From: Candidatus Chryseobacterium colombiense | GTDB lineage: Bacteria; Bacteroidota; Bacteroidia; Flavobacteriales; Weeksellaceae | DNA length: 64,000 nucleotides | Reading direction: 5' to 3' | Assembly (NCBI GenBank): GCA_029203185.1 | Contig: CP119310.1 | Location: 3,354,001 to 3,418,000, forward strand | Shown here: positions 24,392 to 33,963 of the stretch, one piece after another | Numbering within the stretch: position 1 is the stretch's first letter | Layout of the letters: every line of letters begins with the position of its first letter | The notes under the pieces: generated by a model | Seen by the model: the letters and a program-made list of their open reading frames with translations, nothing else | Told to the model about the DNA's origin: nothing | Databases searched by the model: none | Made by a program: the position numbers and the translations under genes

Positions 24392-26509
24392 ATGGGTAGA
24401 GATCTTAAATTTACAAGAAATATTGGTATTGCTGCGCACATTGATGCAGGTAAAACTACCACTACAGAAAGGATTTTATTCTATACAGGTGTAAACCACA
24501 AAATTGGAGAAGTTCACGATGGTGCTTCTACAATGGACTGGATGGAGCAGGAAGCTGAAAGAGGTATTACTATTACTTCTGCAGCAACTACTTGTTCTTG
24601 GAATTTCCCAACAGACCAGGGAAAACCACTTCCAGAAACTAAACCCTACCATTTCAACATTATCGATACACCGGGACACGTTGACTTCACTGTAGAAGTA
24701 AACAGATCTTTGAGAGTATTGGATGGATTGGTATTCTTATTCTCTGCAGTAGATGGAGTAGAGCCTCAGTCTGAAACAAACTGGAGACTTGCTGACAACT
24801 ACAAAGTTGCAAGAATGGGATTCGTAAACAAAATGGACAGACAAGGTGCTGACTTCCTTAACGTGGTAAACCAGGTTAAAGAAATGTTAGGATCAAACGC
24901 AGTTCCAATCGTTTTACCAATCGGTGCTGAAGAAGATTTCAAAGGTGTAGTTGACTTAATTAAAAACAGAGCGATCATCTGGGATGAAGCTGGACAAGGT
25001 GCTACTTTCGAGGTAGTTCCAATTCCGGAAGATATGAAGGATGAAGTTCTTGAATACAGAGAGAAATTAGTAGAAGCTGTTTCTGAATATGACGAAACTT
25101 TGATGGAGAAATTCTTTGAAGATCCGGATTCAATTACAGAAGAAGAAATCAATGCTGCATTGAGAGCTGCTACTATCGATTTATCTATTATCCCAATGAC
25201 TTGTGGTTCTTCATTTAAGAACAAAGGAGTACAGTTTATGTTGGATGCAGTATGTAAATACTTGCCTTCTCCATTGGATAAAGATGATATCAAAGGTACT
25301 GATCCAAGAACTGACGCTGAAATCACAAGAAAACCATCTGTAGATGAGCCTTTCGCAGCTTTAGCATTTAAGATTGCTACTGACCCGTTCGTGGGAAGAT
25401 TAGCATTCTTCAGAGCTTACTCTGGAAGACTAGATGCTGGTTCTTATATCTTGAACACTCGTTCAGGAGATAAAGAAAGAATCTCAAGAATCTATCAGAT
25501 GCACGCTAATAAGCAAAACCCAGTAGAATATATTGAAGCTGGTGATATTGGTGCTGCGGTAGGTTTCAAATCTATCAAAACTGGTGATACTATGTGTGAC
25601 GAGAAAAACCCAATCGTTCTTGAATCGATGGTTTTCCCTGATCCGGTAATTGGTATCGCTGTTGAGCCTAAAACTAAAGCTGACCAAGATAAAATGGGTA
25701 ACGCTCTAGCTAAATTGGCTGAAGAAGATCCTACGTTTACGGTTAGAACTGACGAAGCTTCTGGACAAACGATTATCTCTGGTATGGGTGAGCTTCACTT
25801 AGATATCATTGTTGACCGTATGAGAAGGGAGTTCAAAGTTGAAGTTAACCAAGGACAACCTCAGGTAGAGTACAAAGAAAACTTAACAAAAGTTGCTCAA
25901 CACAGAGAAGTTTACAAAAAGCAATCTGGTGGTAAAGGTAAATTTGCTGATATTGTATTTGAACTAGGACCTGCAGACGAAGGTAAAATTGGTTTAGAAT
26001 TCATCAATGAGATCAAAGGTGGTAACGTTCCTAGAGAATTTGTTCCTGCAATTGAAAAAGGCTTTAAAGCTGCAATGAAGAACGGTCCTTTGGCTGGTTT
26101 CGAAGTTGAAGGTATTAAAGTTGTTCTTAAAGACGGATCTTTCCACGCAGTGGATTCTGATGCTCTTTCGTTTGAAATGGCTGCTAAATTAGGATTTAAA
26201 GAAGCGGGACGTGCTGCTAAGCCAGTAATTATGGAGCCTATTATGAAACTGGAAGTTGTAACTCCGGAAGAATATATGGGTAACATCATTGGTGACCTTA
26301 ACAAGAGAAGAGGTACAATCAGTGGTCAAGAAGAGAAAAATGGAGCTATTGTAATCAAAGGTTCTGTTCCACTTTCTGAAATGTTTGGATATGTAACAAC
26401 TCTAAGAACGCTTTCATCAGGAAGAGCTACTTCTTCTATGGAATTAGAGAAATACCAAGCTACTCCACAAAACGTTGCTGAAGAAATCATAGCTAAAGCA
26501 AAAGGTTAA
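24392..26509 (+). CDS. fusA: Elongation factor G
   Basis: EF-G is the translocase GTPase. Its 705 residues have the G motifs AHIDAGKTTTTERIL (P-loop), RGITITSAATT (switch), DTPGHVDF and NKMDRQGAD, then domains II-V, with the domain IV segment EYKENLTKVAQHREVYKKQSGGKGKFAD and the domain V segment LEVVTPEEYMGNIIGDLNKRRG. The order rpsG-fusA-rpsJ lacks tuf, which lies elsewhere in Bacteroidetes. Confidence 0.98.
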   Translation: MGRDLKFTRNIGIAAHIDAGKTTTTERILFYTGVNHKIGEVHDGASTMDWMEQEAERGITITSAATTCSWNFPTDQGKPLPETKPYHFNIIDTPGHVDFTVEVNRSLRVLDGLVFLFSAVDGVEPQSETNWRLADNYKVARMGFVNKMDRQGADFLNVVNQVKEMLGSNAVPIVLPIGAEEDFKGVVDLIKNRAIIWDEAGQGATFEVVPIPEDMKDEVLEYREKLVEAVSEYDETLMEKFFEDPDSITEEEINAALRAATIDLSIIPMTCGSSFKNKGVQFMLDAVCKYLPSPLDKDDIKGTDPRTDAEITRKPSVDEPFAALAFKIATDPFVGRLAFFRAYSGRLDAGSYILNTRSGDKERISRIYQMHANKQNPVEYIEAGDIGAAVGFKSIKTGDTMCDEKNPIVLESMVFPDPVIGIAVEPKTKADQDKMGNALAKLAEEDPTFTVRTDEASGQTIISGMGELHLDIIVDRMRREFKVEVNQGQPQVEYKENLTKVAQHREVYKKQSGGKGKFADIVFELGPADEGKIGLEFINEIKGGNVPREFVPAIEKGFKAAMKNGPLAGFEVEGIKVVLKDGSFHAVDSDALSFEMAAKLGFKEAGRAAKPVIMEPIMKLEVVTPEEYMGNIIGDLNKRRGTISGQEEKNGAIVIKGSVPLSEMFGYVTTLRTLSSGRATSSMELEKYQATPQNVAEEIIAKAKG

Positions 26510-26525
26510 TTTTTAAATTAAAGAA

Positions 26526-26831
26526 ATGTCACAAAGAATCAGAATAAAACTAAAATCTTACGATTACAACTTGGTAGACAAGTCTGCTGAGAAAATCGTA
26601 AAAACGGTAAAGGCTACTGGTGCTGTTGTAAACGGACCAATTCCATTGCCAACGAATAAGAGAATCTTCACGGTGTTGAGATCTCCGCACGTAAACAAGA
26701 AAGCAAGAGAGCAGTTCCAATTATCAGCTCACAAGAGATTGATGGATATCTACTCTTCTTCTTCTAAAACTGTTGATGCTCTAATGAAATTAGAACTTCC
26801 TTCAGGTGTAGACGTTGAAATTAAAGTGTGA
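26526..26831 (+). CDS. rpsJ: 30S ribosomal protein S10
   Basis: S10 (NusE) is part of the 30S head and of the Nus antitermination complex. The 101 residues include MSQRIRIKLKSYDYNLVDKSAEKIVKTVK, the RNA-binding loop GPIPLPTNKRIFTVLRSPHVNKKAREQF, and the end LPSGVDVEIKV. It is the last gene of the str operon here: a strong terminator follows and rplC is 7.2 kb away, whereas rpsJ normally heads the S10 operon. Confidence 0.98.
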   Translation: MSQRIRIKLKSYDYNLVDKSAEKIVKTVKATGAVVNGPIPLPTNKRIFTVLRSPHVNKKAREQFQLSAHKRLMDIYSSSSKTVDALMKLELPSGVDVEIKV

Positions 26832-26859
26832 TAATTGCATACTTTGCAATGATTATAAT

Positions 26860-26891
26860 AAAATCCGTTCCTTTCGAGGGACGGATTTTTA
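26860..26891 (+). terminator. Terminator of the str operon (UUCG tetraloop)
   Basis: AAAATCCGTTCCT pairs with AGGGACGGATTTT (one G-T pair) around a TTCG loop, followed by T-rich sequence. It ends transcription after rpsJ. Confidence 0.92.
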
Positions 26892-26932
26892 TTTTGTCTT
26901 AATAGGTGTTTTAAATTATTTACTATTATGTA

Positions 26933-26962
26933 TTGCAAGGTTCTTTTTGATTTGTACTTTTA
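26933..26962 (+). promoter_or_regulatory. Promoter of the GLPGLI-family gene
   Basis: TTG (26933-26935), 19 bases, then TACTTTTA (26955-26962) match the consensus at all but the last base. Confidence 0.65.
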
Positions 26963-26977
26963 TTAAAAAATAGTACT

Positions 26978-27805
26978 ATGAAAAGAATACTTTTATTATT
27001 AATCATAATAAACTCACTGGTGAGCGCACAAACTCAAAGATTTATTTATGAGCTTCAATTTAAAATGGACTCCACCCAAAGTCAGTATGAAAAAATAAAC
27101 TTTGTATTGGACATCAATCCTAAAGATGTAAAATTTTATGAATATGATTATTTAAAATCCGATTCTATCAATAAGACAACAGGAAATTACGGACATCATT
27201 ATGGGAGCTGGTTTCCTTCTATAAAACGTCAAAAAAACACCTATAAAAATCAGAATTACGAACTGATAGGACATGATATGTTTACCTTTCCTACGGAAGA
27301 TAAAATTTCGTGGAACTTAACCAATGAAACCAGAAAATTTGGGGAGTACACCTTACAAAAGGCAACGGCAAATTTTGGCGGAAGAAGTTGGGTAGCATGG
27401 TTCAATAAAGAAGTGACTATTTCTGAAGGACCATATAAATTTCGGGGACTTCCAGGATTGATTTTTCAACTACAAGATTCCGGATCCAATTTCATTTTTA
27501 CGTTAATTAAGAACAAAAATTTAAAGGATACCTACGATACCGTTGGCTTTATAGAGACATATTATGGTACAAAACCGTTGGAGGTATCGGAAAAAATTAG
27601 GATTAAGAAAAAACTTGATTTTTATAACGATCCTCTTCAGGATATGCGACGAGACTTTAAAGAAAATATGCAAGGTGAAATGTTTGTAATGGGTACAAAA
27701 ATTACCAAAGCAGAACAATTTAACGATCTTAGTAAAAAACTTCAGGAAATGTTTCGTAAAACCAATAATCCTATTGAGCGGGATAAGGCAATGAAATATG
27801 AATAA
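26978..27805 (+). CDS. GLPGLI family secreted protein
   Basis: This is an exported protein of 275 residues with a signal peptide (about 1-18, ending LVSAQ). It contains the family signature EGPYKFRGLPGLIFQLQDS at about 150-168, including the motif GLPGLI that names this Bacteroidetes family, with the usual upstream NFGGRSWVAWFNKEV. The function of the family is unknown; members are periplasmic or outer-membrane-associated and often occur near TonB systems. Here it stands alone between its own promoter and a terminator, inside the gap separating rpsJ from rplC. Confidence 0.88.
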   Translation: MKRILLLLIIINSLVSAQTQRFIYELQFKMDSTQSQYEKINFVLDINPKDVKFYEYDYLKSDSINKTTGNYGHHYGSWFPSIKRQKNTYKNQNYELIGHDMFTFPTEDKISWNLTNETRKFGEYTLQKATANFGGRSWVAWFNKEVTISEGPYKFRGLPGLIFQLQDSGSNFIFTLIKNKNLKDTYDTVGFIETYYGTKPLEVSEKIRIKKKLDFYNDPLQDMRRDFKENMQGEMFVMGTKITKAEQFNDLSKKLQEMFRKTNNPIERDKAMKYE

Positions 27806-27826
27806 TCAATCAATTAATATAACCTG

Positions 27827-27854
27827 AACTCTGCCAACTTCGGCGGAGTTTTTG
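27827..27854 (+). terminator. Terminator after the GLPGLI-family gene
   Basis: AACTCTGCC pairs with GGCGGAGTT (one G-T pair) and is followed by TTTT. Confidence 0.75.
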
Positions 27855-27885
27855 ATATTTATAATGTGTTAAAAATAGGATAGCT

Positions 27886-28374
27886 ATGACCAACAAAAAT
27901 ATCTTTGAAAAATTTTCAAATTGGGCGACAAGGTTTACCGGAAGTTCCTTTGCCTTTATTGCTGCTACAACCATTGTGATCCTATGGGCAATCACGGGGC
28001 CACTTTTTAATTATTCAGAAACATGGCAGCTCGTCATTAATACAGGAACTACCATTATCACATTTCTGATGGTGTTTTTAATTCAGAAATCGCAAAATAA
28101 AGATTCAAAAGCTATCCAAATAAAACTCAATGAACTCATTGCAGCGCATGAAAAAGCGAGCAACCGGATTGTAGATATTGAAGATCTTACAGAAAAAGAA
28201 CTTGACCAGATTCACTGTTATTATGAAAAACTAGCGATCCTTGCCAAAGAAGATGCAGACATTCATACGTCACATTCTATTGACGCAGCCGAGAGAAATC
28301 AGGACTATAAACATGAGTTCTTTAAAAGGAAACATGAAGAGTGGCTGCAAAAGCAACAGCAAAAAAATATCTAG
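27886..28374 (+). CDS. Low-affinity iron permease family protein
   Basis: This membrane protein of 162 residues resembles the PF04120 family. It has two membrane helices (about 18-40 and 48-67) with FEKFSNWATRFTGSSFAFIAA and FLMVFLIQKSQNKDSKAIQIKLNELIAAH, the typical family sequence, followed by a cytoplasmic helical tail. Only fungal relatives have a proven role in iron uptake, so transport here is inference from homology. It is a stand-alone gene between the GLPGLI gene and the amidohydrolase gene. Confidence 0.85.
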   Translation: MTNKNIFEKFSNWATRFTGSSFAFIAATTIVILWAITGPLFNYSETWQLVINTGTTIITFLMVFLIQKSQNKDSKAIQIKLNELIAAHEKASNRIVDIEDLTEKELDQIHCYYEKLAILAKEDADIHTSHSIDAAERNQDYKHEFFKRKHEEWLQKQQQKNI

Positions 28375-28422
28375 ATTTTTCAGGGGTAAAATTTTTATCT
28401 TTACTTATACAAAATTATAGAT

Positions 28423-29760
28423 ATGAAAATTTATTCCATTTTATGTTCACTAATCACTTTATCCCTTTTTCCTACATTTTTGAAATCACAGGAAAAGAAT
28501 GAAGAGCAGATTGTTTTTTCCAATGTTCGTATTTTTGATGGGAAATCCCCGACACTCTCAAAACCCCTTAATGTCTATATTAAGGATAATAAAATCGAAA
28601 AAATTGACGCTAAACCTATTGTCGTAAAAGGAAAAGTAATTAACATCAATGGGAATGGTAAAATTTTAATGCCGGGTCTGATTGATGTGCATGTACATCT
28701 TACCTTTGGTGCATTGACTATGGAACAGATGATGTCTCCGGATTTCAATATGAATACAGCGATGAAGCAGGTTGGGCAATCCACTGAAGCGACTCTGATG
28801 CGTGGGTTTACTAGTGTAAGAGATGTTGGAGGTCCTATATTTCCATTGAAAGCAGCTGTTGATAAAGAGCAGATAAAAGGACCAAGAATTTGGCCTTCCG
28901 GTGCCATTATTAGTCAGACATCAGGACATGGAGATTTTAGAACACCAGATGAAAAATCCAGGAGATTTTTTGGAAAGGCTTCCAGAGCTGAAGAGTTCGG
29001 TGCTACTTTTATTGCTGATGGAAGAGATGAAGTACTTACAGCAACTCGTGAGAACTTAAGATTCGGAGCCAGTCAGATCAAACTAATGGCAGGAGGAGGA
29101 ACTTCCTCCGTTTATGACCCGGTAGATGTTACGCAGTATACCCTTGATGAAATGAAAGCCGCAGTAGATGCTGCTGAAGACTGGGGAACTTATGTCACCG
29201 TACATGCTTATACACCAAGAGCAATAAGAAGAGCAATCGACGCAGGAGTAAAATGTATTGAGCATGGTCAATTATTGGATGAATCAACATTGAAACTGAT
29301 GGCGGATAAAGGAATCTGGCTAAGTACTCAAAACCTGTTGGAATCTTCCCCTGAAATGACAGAAATGCGAAAAGAAAAAAGAAAGCCAGTTATTGAAGGC
29401 CAGAAAAAGCTATGGCCAATGGCAAAAAAGCTTGGAGTAAAGTTAGCCTGGGGAACGGATTTTCTTTTTGAACCTGAATTGAATAAAGAACAAAATGAAT
29501 ACATTCTAAAATTACAGCCATGGTTTAATAATGCAGAAATCCTGAAAATGGTTACTCATGATAATGGAGAGCTTTTACAGCTGTCAGGTTTAAGAAGCCC
29601 ATATCCAGGGAAAATTGGTGTGATAGAAGAAGGTGCATTGGCGGATGTTTTATTGGTAGACGGCAATCCGATCGAAGATTTATCAGTCATTGCAAAGCCC
29701 GCTAAGAATTTTTTAGTGATTGTAAAAGATGGGAAAATTTATAAAAATATGATAAAGTAA
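28423..29760 (+). CDS. Exported amidohydrolase-superfamily metal-dependent hydrolase
   Basis: This protein of 445 residues has a signal peptide (to about residue 22) and an amidohydrolase TIM barrel. Metal-site residues are visible: HVH in MPGLIDVHVHLTFG, the carboxylated-Lys candidate in GASQIKLMAGGG, His in TYVTVHAYTP and CIEHGQLL, and Asp in WGTDFLFEP. The arrangement matches the imidazolonepropionase/Xaa-Pro dipeptidase branch (cleavage of amino-acyl dipeptides) rather than dihydroorotase. The export signal suggests scavenging of peptides in the periplasm. A terminator shared with the convergent gene follows. Confidence 0.88.
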   Translation: MKIYSILCSLITLSLFPTFLKSQEKNEEQIVFSNVRIFDGKSPTLSKPLNVYIKDNKIEKIDAKPIVVKGKVININGNGKILMPGLIDVHVHLTFGALTMEQMMSPDFNMNTAMKQVGQSTEATLMRGFTSVRDVGGPIFPLKAAVDKEQIKGPRIWPSGAIISQTSGHGDFRTPDEKSRRFFGKASRAEEFGATFIADGRDEVLTATRENLRFGASQIKLMAGGGTSSVYDPVDVTQYTLDEMKAAVDAAEDWGTYVTVHAYTPRAIRRAIDAGVKCIEHGQLLDESTLKLMADKGIWLSTQNLLESSPEMTEMRKEKRKPVIEGQKKLWPMAKKLGVKLAWGTDFLFEPELNKEQNEYILKLQPWFNNAEILKMVTHDNGELLQLSGLRSPYPGKIGVIEEGALADVLLVDGNPIEDLSVIAKPAKNFLVIVKDGKIYKNMIK

Positions 29761-29811
29761 TTTCAAAGAATCACTAGAAATGGTATGAAGCGCGGCTACA
29801 GTATAAACAAT

Positions 29812-29842
29812 AAAAAAAGGAATCAATTTGATTCCTTTTTTT
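29812..29842. terminator. Bidirectional terminator
   Basis: AAAAAAAGGAATC pairs perfectly with GATTCCTTTTTTT around an AATTT loop, between convergent genes. Confidence 0.9.
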
Positions 29843-29852
29843 ATTTTAATAA

Positions 29853-32552
29853 CTATTTCATAAAGTAACCAAAATAAGAACAGCTTCCGATAAGATTTTT
29901 AGCTGTTTCTGTATTGGCATACTGTGTTTTCAGTAAGGCAAAATAGGTTCTGTATTTTTGGTTTTTAATATTATCCAATTCTTTTTGATGCGCATCAGTT
30001 TTTTCAGACCATTTAGGATCAGAATAATCAATATTTGCTTGATTTTTGGCTTCATACTGATAATATTTTCCTTGTTCCGCACTAGCCATCTGGAAAAGTA
30101 TTCTTGCTTTTTCTTCCTTACTGCCGGAAAGATCTAATGCCTTTTTGTAATAATTAATGGCTAAATCAAAATTATCCGGTTCGATGAAAGATTTATCTAA
30201 GAAATTTTTATAATAATACTGATACGGATTTTTCAGTTCTGTACGCCAGAAGTCATATTTTCCTCCGTTGCTGTTATCAATATCCATCACAAAAATTTGT
30301 CTGTAATAACCCAAAATGGAGGTGTTGTACAGAAGATTTCCGATCAGCTGATTGGCTTTAGCAGACTTTTCGTCTTTTCCGTTTCCTATTTTTTTAAGCT
30401 GAATTAAAGCATCTGTAAGTTCTAGTTTATTCATCTTAGGCTTTATGAAAGGAAATGCAGTATAATTCTCATTTTCCATGCTTTGATCATCCGGACTTCC
30501 AAAGCTTTCCCATACATTGTGTCCAAAAACATAATCAGGAATATTGTTATAGCCGTCATAGTTGCTTCCTGTATAGACTAGTTTCTCGTATTTTCCTGTC
30601 GACGGATTATATTTTTCATAGTCTTCTCTCGGAATTCCGGTAAAGTTCTGTGCTTTCAGATAATAAGATTTGGCTTTCTCAAAATCTGCAGTTCTCATAG
30701 CTCTGTCACCGTAAATGGTGGCAAAAAATGCTTCAATGTTGCCGACATTATCCATGTTCTTAGCAATGATCTGTTGTTCAAACTGAGTTTTATTCGGTTT
30801 TCGGTAGAAATCCTCCACACTTTTTACCAGACCCGAATTCGGGTTGTATTGTAGATCAGAAAGCTTATTATTCATCAGGAACGATTTCCCATCTTCACCT
30901 TGAAGGAAATAACGGTTGGCTAAAACATCTTTCAGGAAATCGGCTGTTGAAGGAACAGAACCGTAATAATCATAATCATTCGTATTGGTACTGTCTTTTT
31001 TGACTTCTTTTTCCACAAAATATTCTGCATAATCTTTCATGAGGTGATCTTCATATGCTGTATCTATTTTGGGCTGAGAAACAATATCGTTCAGCACTTT
31101 CATTCTTTTGATCTGCTCAAGATATTCCGGATTGCTGGTTTTAATATCGTCTAAAATTTCAGTACTTTCTTTATAATCTTTTTTCAAAAATTTCAGATAG
31201 GCATCTGCGATCTGCCAATATTCGTCATCAGATTTTTCTTTGTTTTTAGCGGTAAATTTTTCCAGGTCATCCAAATAATCTTTTGTTTTTTCATCGTACC
31301 AGTAGTTGTTTTTAGAAAAGACAGGAATTCTGTTTGGATTTTCAAGCAATTCATCATCGCTTTGGTTGGCCTTGTTTGCATCTTTATTCTTATCAGATTT
31401 TGAACCGCTAAAAAGGTTTTTAAAAAAGCGGACGATTTTTTGCCAGATAGAAAGTTTTTCCTCTTTCACGACCGGAGTTTCAGATGAAGTTTTATCAGCA
31501 GGATTTTTCTGAACAGCAGAATTTTTATCATCAGAATAATAATAAATCGGAAGATAGCTTCTTTCAAGTTCATTGATGCTTCTTACCGCCATCACTTTCA
31601 GTATTTCAGAATTCGGATCAATTTCAAACATCTTTTCCATAATCGGAATAGGATTGTTGAAATCTTCATAGCCTAAAAGAAAGTAAGCCATATTTTTCTC
31701 TTCATTCGTTCCCGCTCTTTTCATAATATTATTAAAAGAAGCTGTGTCCGAAAGTTTCATAGAAACAAAAGCAGATTCCTTACGGCTTTTGCTGTTCATA
31801 AATACCTGAAAGAAATTCCAGTTGGCATCAGAATTCATTTCCAATCCTCTTTGTGCACCCGCAAGCTGATCGAGTGCCATAAAGTAAGGCGTGCCTTTCA
31901 GTTTAACAGGTTGAACATATGTTTTGAAAGCCTGCGTTGCTGCATCATAATTTCTTGTGTAATGATTGAAACGAACAATCTGATATCCATATCGCTGTTT
32001 GATCTCAGGATTTTTTGCGGCGTTGTATAAGGAAGTTAATGCTGCAATTGTTTTATTATAATCAAGATTGGTAGCATTTTTATCGTTATTGCCTCCACTG
32101 TAGTAAAATGAATTTTCATTCTCTACAAAATTGATCCTCATATAAGGTTCCAGATATTTAGCTTCAATTAAATAATCAATCCCTTCTTTATACTTCTGAT
32201 AAAATCCAACCCCTAGTTTTTTTAATAAAGGATTATTGGGAGTTCCTTTTTTTAAATCATTAAGATCATTCAGACTGATTTTATGAACCAGGTAATCTGT
32301 TTCTGAGTAAGAAAGTTGATTGTTGAAGAATTTTCTCCAAGATTCTATGTTTTCATCCGGAATTATCCCTTGTTTATACTGATCATAAAACCGTGTAGAA
32401 TAACTGAGAAGAAAAGGTAGATAAGATTTGTCCTTAATAATACTTTGTGTAAATAAGTTGAAATACTCATAATCCGGATCAGACCAAGCACAGGCACTTG
32501 ACTTTGTATAAAATAGAGCTAAAACGGTAAGTGAAAGAATGTATTTTTTCAT
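29853..32552 (-). CDS. Large secreted repeat-like protein, unknown function
   Basis: This exported protein of 899 residues has a signal peptide MKKYILSLTVLALFYTKSSA. The Cys that follows could be a weak lipobox. The body is rich in helix-forming, Tyr/Asn/Lys-rich segments of the tetratricopeptide type (ALTSLYNAAKNPEIKQRYGYQIVRFNHYTRNYDAATQAF; DRAMRTADFEKAKSYYLKAQNF; LAINYYKKALDLSGSKEEKARILFQMASAEQGKYY), with an acidic/basic linker around 345-410. It looks like a scaffold of SLR/TPR repeats. Its partner is the lipoprotein gene 29 bases upstream. No family can be named. Confidence 0.72.
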   Translation of the reverse strand: MKKYILSLTVLALFYTKSSACAWSDPDYEYFNLFTQSIIKDKSYLPFLLSYSTRFYDQYKQGIIPDENIESWRKFFNNQLSYSETDYLVHKISLNDLNDLKKGTPNNPLLKKLGVGFYQKYKEGIDYLIEAKYLEPYMRINFVENENSFYYSGGNNDKNATNLDYNKTIAALTSLYNAAKNPEIKQRYGYQIVRFNHYTRNYDAATQAFKTYVQPVKLKGTPYFMALDQLAGAQRGLEMNSDANWNFFQVFMNSKSRKESAFVSMKLSDTASFNNIMKRAGTNEEKNMAYFLLGYEDFNNPIPIMEKMFEIDPNSEILKVMAVRSINELERSYLPIYYYSDDKNSAVQKNPADKTSSETPVVKEEKLSIWQKIVRFFKNLFSGSKSDKNKDANKANQSDDELLENPNRIPVFSKNNYWYDEKTKDYLDDLEKFTAKNKEKSDDEYWQIADAYLKFLKKDYKESTEILDDIKTSNPEYLEQIKRMKVLNDIVSQPKIDTAYEDHLMKDYAEYFVEKEVKKDSTNTNDYDYYGSVPSTADFLKDVLANRYFLQGEDGKSFLMNNKLSDLQYNPNSGLVKSVEDFYRKPNKTQFEQQIIAKNMDNVGNIEAFFATIYGDRAMRTADFEKAKSYYLKAQNFTGIPREDYEKYNPSTGKYEKLVYTGSNYDGYNNIPDYVFGHNVWESFGSPDDQSMENENYTAFPFIKPKMNKLELTDALIQLKKIGNGKDEKSAKANQLIGNLLYNTSILGYYRQIFVMDIDNSNGGKYDFWRTELKNPYQYYYKNFLDKSFIEPDNFDLAINYYKKALDLSGSKEEKARILFQMASAEQGKYYQYEAKNQANIDYSDPKWSEKTDAHQKELDNIKNQKYRTYFALLKTQYANTETAKNLIGSCSYFGYFMK

Positions 32553-32581
32553 AATAACGTGGTGTTTTTTTACTGTTGATT

Positions 32582-33571
32582 TTAAAAATTAAAATCCTGA
32601 TTGTACACAAATTTACTATCTAATTGATAATATATAATGTTAAAATTAGAGATTTTGTTTTCAAGGAACTGAACGACCTGTTTTAGCTGATCGTCAGAAA
32701 TTTCTTCAATTTTTATGGTAAAACCTTTATTTAAGTAATGACCGAAATAAAAACCGTCTTTCAGAACGTCTGCTGTATTTTCAGAAATCTTTTTGAAGTT
32801 GGGGTTTTCTAGATCCTTTTTAGATAAAGCATTAATGAGTTTATGTTTTTCTAAATGATTCGTAACAATTCCCCACGAGTAAATGGGAAGAGCAACTTCG
32901 ATTTTTTTGATAGGATATTCATCAATTTTTGAAAGATAACTTTTCAAAATATTGACATCGAGAATCGAATTCTTATCAGAATTTTCCAAAGGCGAAGAAG
33001 TAGAGTAGCACATGAGGTACACTTTTTCCACAGGAGGGATTCCTGTCTGGCTTTTATCTTTTACCTGATGAAGCCGGAGTGTACAGGTAATTTCTTTTCC
33101 GGATACTTTTTTTAACTCCTTTAAAAACTTAAAATAATCATCCCGTGTTCCGGCGGTCCAGTCACAGTCTATCTGAATTTCATTACTTGTTGTAAGATGA
33201 TAATCAGCAATTTTCTTTTGAATGAGTGTGTAAATACTTTTGGCGAGAAAAGTTGTTTCGTCTTTTTTTATATAAAGGAAAGTCCGGTTGGTAATGAAGA
33301 CCGTTGGAACGATCTTTTTCCCGGTTTCAAAACTTTTGTCTTTCGTAATGACTCCTACAGGCTGAAATGTATTATCAATTTTGTCTACATCAAAAAAGCG
33401 TGTATATAAATAGGGGAGCGTAGATTCATGTAATGCTTTCTTTTCAATATCATTTAGAGCAAGCCTGGTTTTCCAGTAATAAAAACCATAGGGGTGGCTT
33501 TCTTTCTTACTGCAGGAAAATACAATGAAGAAGAAACAGAAAAATATGGATTTGAAAAATTTCATATTCAT
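32582..33571 (-). CDS. Lipoprotein with TIM-barrel, DUF3142-like fold
   Basis: This protein of 329 residues has a lipoprotein signal (FFFIVFSCSKK). The mature part shows NEIQIDCDWTAGTRDDYFKFLKELK at about 150-175, close to the DUF3142 signature (a predicted glycoside-hydrolase-like barrel with an acidic first strand), then the strands EITCTLRLHQV, VYLMCYSTSS and KIEVALPIYSWGIV typical of a TIM barrel. The acidic pair DCDW could be catalytic. It is the first gene of a two-gene operon with the 899-residue secreted protein, which suggests a surface glycan-acting pair. This is inference. Confidence 0.65.
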   Translation of the reverse strand: MNMKFFKSIFFCFFFIVFSCSKKESHPYGFYYWKTRLALNDIEKKALHESTLPYLYTRFFDVDKIDNTFQPVGVITKDKSFETGKKIVPTVFITNRTFLYIKKDETTFLAKSIYTLIQKKIADYHLTTSNEIQIDCDWTAGTRDDYFKFLKELKKVSGKEITCTLRLHQVKDKSQTGIPPVEKVYLMCYSTSSPLENSDKNSILDVNILKSYLSKIDEYPIKKIEVALPIYSWGIVTNHLEKHKLINALSKKDLENPNFKKISENTADVLKDGFYFGHYLNKGFTIKIEEISDDQLKQVVQFLENKISNFNIIYYQLDSKFVYNQDFNF

Positions 33572-33910
33572 TAAGAGGTGGTTATTTTCTTTTCATAGAT
33601 GAAAAAATCGAGCGGAAAAACTTTGAAAGAATAGTTGCTCCAAAATTTGTTCAAAATTAAAAATATCCTAGCAAAAATTGCACCGTAAAATCCCGGTGAT
33701 TAATTGTGAAAAGTCAAATTTTCTATTTTCCCTACATCTTTTCGTGGGTTTTTGTATTGCTTGTAAAATGATAAGCCAATACTGGTATTAAATTAAAATG
33801 AACTCATTTTTAAATTTTTCATAAAACAAAAAAATATTCTACAAAATTGAGGCTGTTATTTTTCAAAATTATCTAAATGATTAAAAATCAAAATATTTTG
33901 TTGTAAATAT
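33572..33910. other. Intergenic region upstream of the rplC promoter
   Basis: This 339-base stretch is AT-rich and lies between divergent units. On the minus strand it includes a TAATTTTG -7-like element near 33645-33655 for the 33571 gene. I see no ORF, RNA gene or repeat; the rplC promoter starts at its right end. Confidence 0.45.
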
Positions 33911-33940
33911 TTGTAGGTTTCAAAATTATTCATAAATTTG
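33911..33940 (+). promoter_or_regulatory. Consensus promoter of the S10/spc/alpha ribosomal operon
   Basis: TTG (33911-33913), exactly 19 bases, then TAAATTTG (33933-33940) make a perfect match to the Bacteroidetes consensus. It starts a transcript with a leader of about 100 bases before rplC. Confidence 0.88.
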
Positions 33941-33963
33941 CACACTCATTTTAGGGGCGTAGT

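Noticed and set aside
24799..26304. Long minus-strand open frames (175 and 130 codons) inside fusA
   Set aside because: They mirror a strongly conserved EF-G gene, have no domain or start signal, and arise from its codon bias.
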